From Eubacteriaceae bacterium (GTDB lineage: Bacteria; Bacillota; Clostridia; Peptostreptococcales; Anaerovoracaceae): 34,533 nucleotides of DNA. The position numbers and the translations under genes were made by a program. The stretch lies in contig JAQXLM010000053.1 of NCBI GenBank assembly GCA_029012125.1, positions 1 to 34,533 on the forward strand, written 5' to 3'. Shown piece by piece: positions 1 to 9,750 of this stretch. The notes below the pieces were generated by a model. It searched no databases. It was not told the origin of the DNA and worked only from the letters and a program-made list of their open reading frames with translations. Each line of letters begins with the position of its first letter. Position 1 is the stretch's first letter.

Positions 1-2
1 TC

Positions 3-620
3 ACCTTCGGTGGTGATGGCGGAACCTATGATATCGGTCTGCAATCACTGTCAGGTGCAATGGAAAGAGGCCACGACATGGTATATGTATGCTACGATAA
101 TGAAGCATACATGAACACCGGCGTACAGCGTTCATCATCAACCCCTAGATTTGCTGACGCAACAACCTCACCTGTAGGCGCTCATTCTTCAGGAAAGATT
201 CAGAACAAAAAAAACCTTACTGAGATAATTGCGGCTCACAATGTACCCTATGCGGCTCAGACAACTTTTATAGGTAATTTTAAGGATCTTCACGAAAAAG
301 CATACAAAGCAATATACACTAAAGGTCCTTGCTTCCTGAATATCCTTGCCCCTTGTCCAAGAGGATGGGGCTATGAGATGTCTGATATAGCTGAAATATG
401 CAAGCTTGCAGTAGATACATGCGTCTGGCCTATGTATGAAATAGTTGAAGGTAGATGGCATCTTACATATGAACCTAAGAAAAAGCTTCCTGTTGAAGAA
501 TTTCTATCCAAACAGAACAGATTCAAGCACATGTTTAAGAGCGGGAATGAATGGATGATAGAAGAGGCACAAGCCTACGTTGATCAGCAATGGGATAAGC
601 TATTATCAAAATGCAAATAA
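3..620 (+). CDS. porB: Pyruvate/2-oxoacid:ferredoxin oxidoreductase beta subunit, 3' portion (5' truncated by window)
   Basis: Frame is open from base 3 (TFGGDGGTYDIGLQSLSGAMERGHDMVYVCYDNEAYMNTGVQRSS...), with the TPP-binding GDGG region and typical PorB C-terminus CPRGWGY...WPMYEI. Confidence 0.88.
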   Translation, partial: TFGGDGGTYDIGLQSLSGAMERGHDMVYVCYDNEAYMNTGVQRSSSTPRFADATTSPVGAHSSGKIQNKKNLTEIIAAHNVPYAAQTTFIGNFKDLHEKAYKAIYTKGPCFLNILAPCPRGWGYEMSDIAEICKLAVDTCVWPMYEIVEGRWHLTYEPKKKLPVEEFLSKQNRFKHMFKSGNEWMIEEAQAYVDQQWDKLLSKCK

Positions 621-631
621 CACGAAATTAC

Positions 632-686
632 GGACAGCACTTTTAGCAAAACAGTAAATGCTTGAGGTGCTGTCCTTGTATTTTAG
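632..686 (+). terminator. Stem-loop terminator candidate after porB
   Basis: Inverted repeat GGACAGCAC (632-640) / GTGCTGTCC (667-675) followed by TTGTATTTT; the U-tract is weak. Confidence 0.6.
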
Positions 687-704
687 GAATAGTTTTGTTA
701 TAAT
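676..704 (+). promoter_or_regulatory. SigA-type promoter candidate for the mutS operon
   Basis: TTGTAT (676-681), 17 nt spacer, TATAAT (699-704); RBS AAAGGAG upstream of the ATG at 755. Confidence 0.55.
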
Positions 705-754
705 AAAATGATATAAAATAAACTATTTACGTACTGAATTAAAGGAGAAATCAG

Positions 755-3373
755 ATGGCACAGCCTAAACTATCACCTATGATGCAACAGTATCTTGATA
801 TAAAAGAATCATATAAAGACTGTATTTTGTTCTTCAGACTGGGTGATTTCTACGAAATGTTCTTTGATGATGCTAAACTCGTATCCCGTGAACTGGAGCT
901 TACACTTACAGGTAAGAGCTGTGGACTGCCTGAGAGAGCTCCAATGTGTGGTGTTCCTTTTCACGCGGCTGAAACATATCTGGCAAAGCTGGTTGAGAAA
1001 GGGTATAAAGTAGCTATCTGTGAACAGGTTGAAGATCCTGCAGCAGCAAAAGGAATCGTAAAACGAGAGGTAATCAGAATAGTTACACCGGGAACAGTTA
1101 CATCTCAGACCATGCTAAAGGAAACTGAGAACAACTATCTGACATCTGTTTATATCAGTAAAGAGGGAATGTCAATTTCGTATTGTGACATTTCAACAGG
1201 GGAGTTATATTCCACAGAAGAAAACAGCAAATTGAATCTGATGGAAGATGTGCTGAATGAACTGGCGAAGATAGATCCAAAGGAAATAATTCTAAATGAA
1301 TCATCCGTAGAATTTGTTGATATAAATGATTTTAAAACTGTAACTTCAGCATATATCTCCTCAGTACCTGATACATATTATTCGCAAAAAGCTGCTGAGG
1401 ATACAGTAAAGGCTCAGTTTAACTGCCTATCCCTGACAACTTTGGGTCTGGCAGGCAGAAATCTATGTGTTTTATCTTTGGGAGCTTTGCTGACCTATCT
1501 GCTGGAGACACAGAAGCAGAGTCTTTCACAGCTGACAACCTGCTCCTTTTACGAGTTAGGAAAGCATATGTCACTGGACAAGGCTACTTTGCGGAATCTT
1601 GAGATAACCGAAACTTTATACGATAAAAGGATTCAGGGCTCACTTCTTGGCGTTCTGGACAAGACCGGAACAGCAATGGGAAGTCGAAAAATGAAGCAGT
1701 GGCTTCGCGAACCCCTTAATAATTCAAGGGAAATCAATAACAGACTGGATGCAGTCGAAGAACTGTTTAACAATCCGATTGTAGCTAACAATATAAAAGA
1801 AGCACTGAAGCAGGTTTACGATTTTGAACGACTTGCAGGTCGCGTAGCCTCCGGGAATGCTAACGGAAAGGATCTTCTGGCACTGAGAAATTCTGTCTTT
1901 GTTCTTCCTGAAATAAAGGACAGCCTTGCTGACACAGATTCAGAACTTCTTTCAGAGCTTAGCCGCCAGATACATGATTTAAGTAATATATACACTTTGA
2001 TAGAGGCATCTATAGTTGATGATCCACCTTTTACCATCAGAGAGGGCGGTCTGATAAAGGCAGGGTATTCTCAAGAACTGGATGATATAAAGTTCAGCAT
2101 CAAAGATGGCAAACAGTGGATAGCTAATCTGGAGAATAAAGAACGGGAGCGTACAGGTATTAAGACTCTAAAGGTAGGTTTTAATAAGGTTTTCGGATAC
2201 TATATTGATGTAACCAAGATGAACGCTAATCTAGTTCCTGATGACTACATTAGAAAACAGACTCTTGTTAATAATGAAAGATATATAACTCCTGAATTAA
2301 AGGAAATGGAAAATCTGGTTTTAAATGCGGAGACCAAGATTAATCAGATGGAGTATGAAATTTTCGTTTCCATCAGAACAGAAATTCAGAAATATATAAG
2401 AGAAATTCAGGAAACTTCCCAGGCAATCGCACAGCTGGATGTATTGTGTGCCTTTGCTAATGTCAGCAGTCAACTTGGCTATGTGAAGCCTGTAATTGAC
2501 GACAGCTATGAGCTTCAGATAGAAAACGGCAGACATCCTGTGATAGAGCAGATGACCGGTGGAGGCATGTTCGTTTCAAATGATACATATCTGAATAACA
2601 GTGATACAAGTCTTCTTATCATAACAGGTCCGAACATGGCCGGAAAATCGACATATATGAGACAAACTGCACTGATAGTTCTTATGGCACAGGCAGGTTG
2701 TTTCGTACCATGCGACTATGCAAGAATAGGTGTATGTGACCGCATATTTACCCGTATAGGAGCTTCTGACAATTTATCTCAGGGACAGTCTACTTTCTTC
2801 GTAGAAATGAGCGAGCTGGCATATATTCTTAACTGCTCAGCTGACAGAAGTCTGGTTATTCTTGACGAAATTGGACGCGGAACGAGCACATATGACGGTC
2901 TTTCAATAGCCTGGGCAGCCGTTGATTATCTCTGCAATGAAACTAATCATGTGAGAACTTTGTTTGCAACTCATTATCACGAGCTGACAGTTCTTGAGGA
3001 GCAGATTTATGGCGTAAAAAACCTTAATGTTGATGTTTCTGAAGAAAACGGGAACATAGTATTTTTGCATAAGATTGTTCCCGGTTCAGCAAGCAGGAGT
3101 TACGGAATACATGTGGCAAAGCTGGCCGGAGTTCCGAGAAAGCTTCTCCTAGATGCAGAAGAAAGATTGAAATGTCTTGAGGATAATGCTGTAGACATCC
3201 ATATGACAGATTCATTTCATAAAGATGTTCCTGTTGTGGAAGAACAGATATCATTCTTTACTCCGGGTCCTAATCCGGTAGTAGAACGCCTGAAAAATCT
3301 TGATCTTATGGAAATCACACCTTCACAGGCAATAAAAATACTAGAAGAATTAAAGGGTATAATCAATGATTAA
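755..3373 (+). CDS. mutS: DNA mismatch repair protein MutS
   Basis: 872 aa; SPMMQQYLDIKESYKDCILFFRLGDFYEMFFDDA N-terminus, Walker A TGPNMAGKST, Walker B DEIGRGTST. Confidence 0.98.
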   Translation: MAQPKLSPMMQQYLDIKESYKDCILFFRLGDFYEMFFDDAKLVSRELELTLTGKSCGLPERAPMCGVPFHAAETYLAKLVEKGYKVAICEQVEDPAAAKGIVKREVIRIVTPGTVTSQTMLKETENNYLTSVYISKEGMSISYCDISTGELYSTEENSKLNLMEDVLNELAKIDPKEIILNESSVEFVDINDFKTVTSAYISSVPDTYYSQKAAEDTVKAQFNCLSLTTLGLAGRNLCVLSLGALLTYLLETQKQSLSQLTTCSFYELGKHMSLDKATLRNLEITETLYDKRIQGSLLGVLDKTGTAMGSRKMKQWLREPLNNSREINNRLDAVEELFNNPIVANNIKEALKQVYDFERLAGRVASGNANGKDLLALRNSVFVLPEIKDSLADTDSELLSELSRQIHDLSNIYTLIEASIVDDPPFTIREGGLIKAGYSQELDDIKFSIKDGKQWIANLENKERERTGIKTLKVGFNKVFGYYIDVTKMNANLVPDDYIRKQTLVNNERYITPELKEMENLVLNAETKINQMEYEIFVSIRTEIQKYIREIQETSQAIAQLDVLCAFANVSSQLGYVKPVIDDSYELQIENGRHPVIEQMTGGGMFVSNDTYLNNSDTSLLIITGPNMAGKSTYMRQTALIVLMAQAGCFVPCDYARIGVCDRIFTRIGASDNLSQGQSTFFVEMSELAYILNCSADRSLVILDEIGRGTSTYDGLSIAWAAVDYLCNETNHVRTLFATHYHELTVLEEQIYGVKNLNVDVSEENGNIVFLHKIVPGSASRSYGIHVAKLAGVPRKLLLDAEERLKCLEDNAVDIHMTDSFHKDVPVVEEQISFFTPGPNPVVERLKNLDLMEITPSQAIKILEELKGIIND

Positions 3374-5180
3374 AGTATTGGATAAAAGTGTTGCAGACAA
3401 AATTGCAGCAGGAGAGGTAATTGAGCGACCTGCATCCATAGTAAAAGAACTGGTTGAAAATTCAATAGACTCAGGTGCTGATTCGATTATTGTTGAAATA
3501 AAAAACGGAGGAAAATCTTATATTCGTGTAACGGATAACGGCTCCGGAATAAAAGCAGAAGAGGCAGAAACTGCCTTTCTTCGTCATGCAACAAGTAAGA
3601 TAAACACAGCCGGGGATCTTAACGCAATAGAAACTCTGGGATTTAGAGGGGAAGCTCTTGCCAGCATTGCAGCTGTAACCCACACAGAACTGATTACCAA
3701 AGAGGCTGACAGTCAAACTGGAACAAGAATACTGATACATGGAAGTGAGGTTATTTCAAATATCAAAACAGGATGTCCAAACGGTACAACCTTTGTTATT
3801 ACGGATTTGTTCTATAATACACCTGCAAGACTCAAATTCCTAAAATCAGATGCAGCAGAAGCAAGCCAGATAATTGAATTTATGAGTATGATAGCATTGG
3901 CTTTTCCCTACATTAAATTCAGATTTATTAACAATGGCAATATTCTGTTCTCAACATCCGGCAAAGGCGATCTTCATGGGGCTATTCTGGCTGTTTATCA
4001 GCTTAAAGAATATAAGGATTTGGTTAAGGTTGATTATAATATAGGAGACAATGCTGTAATAGGATATATATCAAAGCCATCCCTGTCCAGAACCAACAGG
4101 AGAAATCAGGTATTCTTTGTTAATGGCAGAGTAGTATCCAGCAAAGTTATTGAAAAAGGTGTGGCAGAAGGGTATAGAGAACGCCTTTTCGAGGGAAGAC
4201 ACCCGGTATGCTTTCTGTTTATCAAAACCAATCCTGCCAAACTTGATGTAAATATTCATCCAAATAAGAAAGAAGTTCGTTTTGACAACGAAAGGGAGAT
4301 AATTGAGCTTGTAAGTCAGGGAATTGTACAAGCCCTCAGCACAGATACTGCCGTAATCGATGCTGTACCGAGAGTTTCATCAGCTCCTAATCTCTTTGTC
4401 AGCGAGATAAAAGAAAAAAAAGAAACAGTAGAACAGGTTGACATAAAACAAATACTGTCGAATAAGCCTCCGCGGGTTGCTGAACCACAGATTGCTGAGA
4501 ATATAACGAAGCCCCTTTCAGAAGTGCCTGAGGAAGAGAGTAAAAAAGAGGAAGACGATAAAAAAATTGGAATTTCAATCAGTGAACCGGCTTTAAAGCC
4601 TTTTGATTTTGATGATTTGAATCCTACAGGTGCCATATTCAACACATATATAACAGCTGTTGACAGTAACAGCTTCTATCTGATAGATCAGCATGCGGCT
4701 CATGAAAGAATTTTATATGAAAAGCTCGTCAGTGAGTATATGGCTGATGAAAAGCTTAGACAGCCTATTTTAACCCCACTTGTAATAGATGTGACACCAT
4801 CACTTATGGAGAAAAGAGAGCAGTGGATGGGTCCACTAACTGAGATGGGCTTTGATCTGTCAGAATTTGGTGGGAATTCAATTCTAATAAGAGAAATACC
4901 TACGTTTATGAGCATAGGAGAGGCTGAAGATTTTGTTCAGACTTATTTGGATAATGCGGATGAAGGCGGCAAAATATCCAATACAGTGGTGATAGATAAG
5001 CTGATTACAAAATCATGTAAAGCAGCTGTAAAGGCTCATGATCATTTAAGTATGGGGGAGATAGGAGAGCTTTTGAATCAGTTGAAGGAGTGTAGAAATC
5101 CTTTTTCATGCCCTCATGGAAGGCCAACATTTATAAGAATGTCCATCTATGAAATAGAAAAAATGTTTAAGAGAGTTTAG
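3366..5180 (+). CDS. mutL: DNA mismatch repair protein MutL (endonuclease-type)
   Basis: 604 aa; GHKL motifs (KIAAGEVIERPASIVKELVENSID, GFRGEALASI), C-terminal DQHAAHERILYE endonuclease motif and CPHGRPT; overlaps mutS by 8 nt. Confidence 0.98.
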   Translation: MIKVLDKSVADKIAAGEVIERPASIVKELVENSIDSGADSIIVEIKNGGKSYIRVTDNGSGIKAEEAETAFLRHATSKINTAGDLNAIETLGFRGEALASIAAVTHTELITKEADSQTGTRILIHGSEVISNIKTGCPNGTTFVITDLFYNTPARLKFLKSDAAEASQIIEFMSMIALAFPYIKFRFINNGNILFSTSGKGDLHGAILAVYQLKEYKDLVKVDYNIGDNAVIGYISKPSLSRTNRRNQVFFVNGRVVSSKVIEKGVAEGYRERLFEGRHPVCFLFIKTNPAKLDVNIHPNKKEVRFDNEREIIELVSQGIVQALSTDTAVIDAVPRVSSAPNLFVSEIKEKKETVEQVDIKQILSNKPPRVAEPQIAENITKPLSEVPEEESKKEEDDKKIGISISEPALKPFDFDDLNPTGAIFNTYITAVDSNSFYLIDQHAAHERILYEKLVSEYMADEKLRQPILTPLVIDVTPSLMEKREQWMGPLTEMGFDLSEFGGNSILIREIPTFMSIGEAEDFVQTYLDNADEGGKISNTVVIDKLITKSCKAAVKAHDHLSMGEIGELLNQLKECRNPFSCPHGRPTFIRMSIYEIEKMFKRV

Positions 5181-5183
5181 ATA

Positions 5184-6110
5184 ATGAAAAGAGAAATAAT
5201 TGCAATATGTGGCCCCACGGCTGTTGGAAAAACTAAATATGCAATTGAAACTGCCAAGCACTTTAACGGTGAGATAGTTTCCTGTGATTCTATGCAGCTG
5301 TATAAGTATATGGACATCGGCAGTGCCAAGCCAACTGCTGAAGAACAGGCTAAGGTGAAGCACTATCTTGTGGATCAGATAGATCCGAGAGAGATGTTTT
5401 CTGTAGCAAAGTATCAGAAACTGGCAAAGGAGGCTATTGAAGAAATATTCAATAAAGGAAAGACTCCTATAATAGCCGGAGGAACAGGCCTTTATCTTAA
5501 TTCGCTTCTTTATGACATGGATTTCAGTGCTCCTCCTATGGAAAATGAGTACAGGAACAGATTATATGATGATGCTGAAAGGTTTGGCGCAGAGGCACTT
5601 CATCAAAGACTTAAGGAACTGGATCCTGACGCAGCAGAACGCATCCATCCCAATAATGTGAAAAAAGTTGTCAGAGCTCTGGAAGCTGCACAAGCAGGAA
5701 ACAAGGTTAAAAATTTTGCTACTGAGCTAAGGCCTTGCACTGATTACACGGTAAAGCTTATCGGGCTGACACGTGATCGAGGAGAACTCTACGAAAGAAT
5801 CAATTTGCGTGTAGACATTCTCATAGAAATGGGACTTATTGACGAAGTGAAGGGATTGCTGGACCGTGGTCTTTCTGAGAGTGATATATCCATGAAGGGA
5901 ATCGGATACAAAGAAATAATAGGATATTGCAACCATGAGTATGATTTAGAAACAGCTGTTAATATGGTAAAAAAGAATACACGTCGCTATGCCAAACGAC
6001 AGCTGACCTGGTTCAAAAGATACGATGATATGAAATGGTTCGATATTTCACAGTATAGTAGTGATGAAGAATGTCTGGAGGATGTTTTTAAATGGCTGGA
6101 AAAGAAGTAA
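5184..6110 (+). CDS. miaA: tRNA dimethylallyltransferase MiaA
   Basis: 308 aa; GPTAVGKTKYAIETAK, SCDSMQLYKYMDIGSAKP, RRYAKRQLTWFK. Confidence 0.97.
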   Translation: MKREIIAICGPTAVGKTKYAIETAKHFNGEIVSCDSMQLYKYMDIGSAKPTAEEQAKVKHYLVDQIDPREMFSVAKYQKLAKEAIEEIFNKGKTPIIAGGTGLYLNSLLYDMDFSAPPMENEYRNRLYDDAERFGAEALHQRLKELDPDAAERIHPNNVKKVVRALEAAQAGNKVKNFATELRPCTDYTVKLIGLTRDRGELYERINLRVDILIEMGLIDEVKGLLDRGLSESDISMKGIGYKEIIGYCNHEYDLETAVNMVKKNTRRYAKRQLTWFKRYDDMKWFDISQYSSDEECLEDVFKWLEKK

Positions 6111-7222
6111 GAGTTCATAATAAGAGTGCCAAACCGGATAATATCGTCAAAAAAGAAGCACGCATCTTTCAGGATTGCGAGTCTCTTGAGAAACAGCTTC
6201 CAAGATTTATGAACGGTTTTTTCAGATATCTGAAGGGCAATGTTTTACCTATGACAAGGTATGCCTATCTTCATGATATTAAGTTTTTCTGTAACTATCT
6301 GATAAATGAAACTGATTTAACTCAGGCTTCTGATACATCAAAAATCACCTTGGAAGAGTTCTCTAAGATTAAGGCGGTAGATGTGAACATATATATCGAT
6401 TACTGCAGACAGTATAAGGTTGAAACTGATGATTCCGTATACATTTACGAAAACAACAACAGTACACTGGCAAGAAAGAAATCTTCAGTTTCCGTACTAT
6501 TTAAACACCTCTATCGTGATGAGTTAATCCCCAAGAACATCACTGACGGTTTTGACCCAATAAGACTGCCTAAGGCAGGAGAGAGAGAAATCAAAGCTCT
6601 TCAGGATGATGAAGTAATGATTATGCTTGATGCAGTTACTAACGGTACAGGATTGACCAAACACCAGCATAGCTACTGGGAGCGAACAAAGAAAAGAGAT
6701 AAGGCAATACTGATTATATTTCTTACTTACGGATTACGTTTATCAGAGCTGCAGCAGCTGAATATTTCATCTTTCAATTTTAACCGAGGTGAGTTTAAAA
6801 TATTCAGAAAACGTGGGAAAGAGTCCATTATGCCGCTGAACGACTCTGTTAAAGCAGTTCTGGAGGATTATCTATCCAATGAAAGAGCTGATGAATCCAC
6901 ACTCTCTGATGAAAATAAAGATGCTTTGTTCCTGTCACTTCAGGGAACCAGAATGACAGAGCGTCAAATCAGGGAACTTGTAAAAAAATACACATCTATT
7001 GCTTTGAATACTACTCAGCATGAAGGCTATAGTCCGCATAAACTGAGGGCTACAGCGGCTACAAGTTTAATCGGCAGAGGCAATTCAATCTTTGATGTAG
7101 CAGCCTTGCTGGATCACGAGCAGGTTACAACAACTCAATTATATGCAAAACATAAACAGAACGTTAAACACGATCTTGTTAGCGATATGGAATGGGAAAA
7201 GGAAAGGTTAGGAGAAAAATAA
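6092..7222 (+). CDS. XerC/D-like tyrosine recombinase/integrase
   Basis: 376 aa; SAM-like N-terminal domain, YGLRLSEL (catalytic R), SPHKLRATAAT (HxxR), LLDHEQVTTTQLYA (H and Tyr); overlaps miaA by 19 nt. Confidence 0.88.
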   Translation: MAGKEVRVHNKSAKPDNIVKKEARIFQDCESLEKQLPRFMNGFFRYLKGNVLPMTRYAYLHDIKFFCNYLINETDLTQASDTSKITLEEFSKIKAVDVNIYIDYCRQYKVETDDSVYIYENNNSTLARKKSSVSVLFKHLYRDELIPKNITDGFDPIRLPKAGEREIKALQDDEVMIMLDAVTNGTGLTKHQHSYWERTKKRDKAILIIFLTYGLRLSELQQLNISSFNFNRGEFKIFRKRGKESIMPLNDSVKAVLEDYLSNERADESTLSDENKDALFLSLQGTRMTERQIRELVKKYTSIALNTTQHEGYSPHKLRATAATSLIGRGNSIFDVAALLDHEQVTTTQLYAKHKQNVKHDLVSDMEWEKERLGEK

Positions 7223-7226
7223 AACA

Positions 7227-8516
7227 ATGAATTACAGTAAGAAACTACTGACAAAAGAACTTGGAATTGATTCAAAAGTGCTGGCTTTGATAGATGAAGC
7301 TGAGGAATCTGTCAAGGAGCAGTTTAAGGCTTTAGATGATATTGCAGCTTATAATCAGTATAAGGTGTTATCAGTCCTGCAGAAGCATAAAATTGCTGAC
7401 AGGCATTTTGCATGGAACACGGGCTACGGATATAATGATTCCGGAAGAGAAGCCGTTGAGATGGTATATGCAGATGTATTCGGAACTGAGGCGGCCCTTG
7501 TAAGACCTACAATTGTAAATGGCACTCATGCTCTGGCCATAACACTTATGGGAATTCTTCGCCCAGGGGATGAGATGATATATTGCAGCGGAGGACCATA
7601 TGATACTCTAGAAGAGGTTATCGGAATCAGAGGAGAGGGCATGGGATCACTGAAGGAATATGGTGTTACTTATAAACAGATTGATCTTCTTCCTGATGGA
7701 TCCATAGATTTAGAAGCTTTAAAAAACACAATATGTGAAAAGACCAGAATGGTTTGCGTTCAGCGTGCTACAGGATATGCTTGGCGTAAATCTATTACGG
7801 TAAACCAAATTGGAGAAGTAGCGGAACTGGTGCATAATATCAATCCGGACATTGTTTGTATGGTTGACAACTGTTATGGCGAGTTTTTGGATATTGTAGA
7901 ACCTACAAACCTTGGAGTTGACATTATGGCCGGTTCTCTAATTAAAAATCCGGGTGGCGGCTTGGCACTTACCGGTGGTTATGTCTGTGGACGTAAAGAT
8001 CTTGTTGAAAACGTTTCTTACAGAATGACATGTCCCGGAATCGGTGCAGAATGTGGTCTTACTTTCGGGCAGACAAGAACAATACTTCAGGGCTTGTTCT
8101 TAGCTCCAAAAACAGTTAACGGAGCTGTTAAAGGTGCCATTTTATGTGCTGCTGTATATGAAAAGCTTGGATATCCTGTATGTCCGGGAGTAAATGATAC
8201 TCGAAGTGACATTATACAGGCGGTTCAGCTTGGATCTCCTGAGGCTATGGTGGCATTCTGTGAAGGAATTCAGTTTGCCGCACCCATAGATTCTCACGTT
8301 GCACCTGTACCTTGGGCAATGCCCGGTTATGAAGATGAAGTTATAATGGCAGCAGGCGCATTTGTTCAAGGTTCTTCAATAGAACTTAGCGCGGATGGTC
8401 CTATAAGAGAGCCTTATAACGTGTATTTTCAGGGCGGTTTGACATATGAGCATTCCAAATTCGGTGTATTAAAATCTGTTAACAGAATGTATGAGAAGGG
8501 AATTATTGTCTTATAA
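7227..8516 (+). CDS. Methionine gamma-lyase family / aluminium-resistance-like PLP-dependent protein
   Basis: 429 aa; HFAWNTGYGYNDSGREAVEMVYADVFGTEAALVRP and putative PLP-lysine region MAGSLIKNPGGGLA; conserved neighbour of mutSL-miaA in Clostridia. Confidence 0.9.
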   Translation: MNYSKKLLTKELGIDSKVLALIDEAEESVKEQFKALDDIAAYNQYKVLSVLQKHKIADRHFAWNTGYGYNDSGREAVEMVYADVFGTEAALVRPTIVNGTHALAITLMGILRPGDEMIYCSGGPYDTLEEVIGIRGEGMGSLKEYGVTYKQIDLLPDGSIDLEALKNTICEKTRMVCVQRATGYAWRKSITVNQIGEVAELVHNINPDIVCMVDNCYGEFLDIVEPTNLGVDIMAGSLIKNPGGGLALTGGYVCGRKDLVENVSYRMTCPGIGAECGLTFGQTRTILQGLFLAPKTVNGAVKGAILCAAVYEKLGYPVCPGVNDTRSDIIQAVQLGSPEAMVAFCEGIQFAAPIDSHVAPVPWAMPGYEDEVIMAAGAFVQGSSIELSADGPIREPYNVYFQGGLTYEHSKFGVLKSVNRMYEKGIIVL

Positions 8517-8537
8517 TTAAAAGGGGTTAAAAGGGAT

Positions 8538-9251
8538 ATGATTAAGAATCGCAGACTACAGATAGTACTTTCCATAATAAAGCTAATGATTCTGATAGGG
8601 ATTACAGTTGCAGTTCCTCTGTATATTTACTTCTATCATTATGATTTTATTACCAGATTTAAATCTTTAGAAGACGTTACGGAATTTCTGATGCCGTACA
8701 AGTTTGCAAGTATATTCATATATATTGGACTTCAGGCAGTTCAGATTATTATCTCCGTTTTGCCCGGTCAGGCCTTTCAGTTTGCTGCCGGATACCTATA
8801 TACGTTCTTTCCGGGATTATTATTTTCAGTAATCGGAGCAGTGCTTGGAACTACCTGTTCCTTTTATCTGGCTAAGATATTAGGACAAAACGCCATACAC
8901 ATATTATTTAGTGAGGATAAAACATCATATTATCTTGAAAAGCTTAACAGCAGGCGAGCTTATACCGTTGTGTTTGTGTTATATTTAATTCCGGGATTTC
9001 CTAAGGATATAATAAGTTATGTTGCAGGAATATCAGAAATGAAGTTCAAACCATTTATCTGCATTTCACTTCTGGGGCGATTGCCCGGAATGTGTGCAAG
9101 CCTGATAATAGGGGACTTATATTTCCGTAAGCACTTTGTAATTATGGGCATTGTAGCAGCAAGTGCTGTTATAGCATTTTTTGTGTGTATTATCAAAAGA
9201 AAATCAATAAAAGAAAAGATGGATAAGTTATTTCAGGTTATTACAAGATAA
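8538..9251 (+). CDS. TVP38/TMEM64 (DedA/SNARE-associated-like) family membrane protein
   Basis: 237 aa, multiple TM segments; SVLPGQAFQFAAGYLYTFFPGLLFSVIGAVLGTTCSFYLAKILG and LIPGFPKDIISYVAGISEMKF. Confidence 0.85.
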   Translation: MIKNRRLQIVLSIIKLMILIGITVAVPLYIYFYHYDFITRFKSLEDVTEFLMPYKFASIFIYIGLQAVQIIISVLPGQAFQFAAGYLYTFFPGLLFSVIGAVLGTTCSFYLAKILGQNAIHILFSEDKTSYYLEKLNSRRAYTVVFVLYLIPGFPKDIISYVAGISEMKFKPFICISLLGRLPGMCASLIIGDLYFRKHFVIMGIVAASAVIAFFVCIIKRKSIKEKMDKLFQVITR

Positions 9252-9256
9252 ACAGG

Positions 9257-9282
9257 CAGCCGTATATTGCGGCTGTTTTTTT
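9257..9282 (+). terminator. Rho-independent terminator after the TVP38-family gene
   Basis: CAGCCG (9257-9262) / CGGCTG (9270-9275) stem followed by T7. Confidence 0.85.
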
Positions 9283-9295
9283 AAAAAATTTTATA

Positions 9296-9368
9296 CGAAC
9301 AAATGTTTATTTTTCTGTTGACATCGAACAAATATTCTGCTATTATATAGAAAACGAACAAACGTTCC
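9296..9368 (+). promoter_or_regulatory. SOS promoter with three tandem LexA (DinR) box-like operators
   Basis: CGAACAAATGTTTA (9296-9309), CGAACAAATATTCT (9325-9338), CGAACAAACGTTCC (9355-9368, exact match to the Bacillus consensus CGAACRNRYGTTYC). TTGACA (9318-9323), 17 nt spacer, TATTAT (9341-9346), with the middle box inside the spacer. Confidence 0.88.
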
Positions 9369-9389
9369 AAAGTGGAAGAGGTGACATAG

Positions 9390-9689
9390 ATGAAGAAGTA
9401 TAGAATTAAGTCAAAAGTTAGATTCACAATCTTTTCAATTATTGCTGTTCTAATTATCGTTACAGGTGTCAGCACCATATTAGGATTCAATACTGTTAAC
9501 AGTGCTTCCATGGATCAGTACAAGCAGATTAAGGTTGAAGCCGGCGATACTATTTGGAACATTGCTCAGGAATATACTGAACCTGGTGAAGATGTTCGTA
9601 ATGTGGTAAGTGATATATGTGACATTAATGAGATTAAGGCTGATCAGCTTAAGGCCGGAATGAATTTAATCATTCCTTTGAATTACTAA
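9390..9689 (+). CDS. Single-TM LysM-domain small protein, YneA-like SOS cell-division inhibitor candidate
   Basis: 99 aa; N-terminal TM (FTIFSIIAVLIIVTGVSTILGF) and C-terminal LysM (IKVEAGDTIWNIAQEYTEPGEDVRNVVSDICDINEIKADQLKAGMNLIIP); RBS GAAGAGGTG; LexA-box promoter. Confidence 0.8.
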   Translation: MKKYRIKSKVRFTIFSIIAVLIIVTGVSTILGFNTVNSASMDQYKQIKVEAGDTIWNIAQEYTEPGEDVRNVVSDICDINEIKADQLKAGMNLIIPLNY

Positions 9690-9750
9690 TGCATAGATTC
9701 ATCTTATATAGAGTAATCTGAACGGAATTAAGAATGAAAGACTGATTTAT

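Noticed and set aside
680-694. 15-nt exact repeat ATTTTAGGAATAGTT at 680-694 and 9989-10003
   Set aside because: A match this long is plausible by chance in 34 kb of AT-rich DNA; contexts differ and no element boundaries are seen
6092-7222. Tyrosine recombinase as marker of a genomic island or prophage
   Set aside because: Embedded and overlapping within a housekeeping operon; no adjacent tRNA, att repeats, phage or conjugation genes
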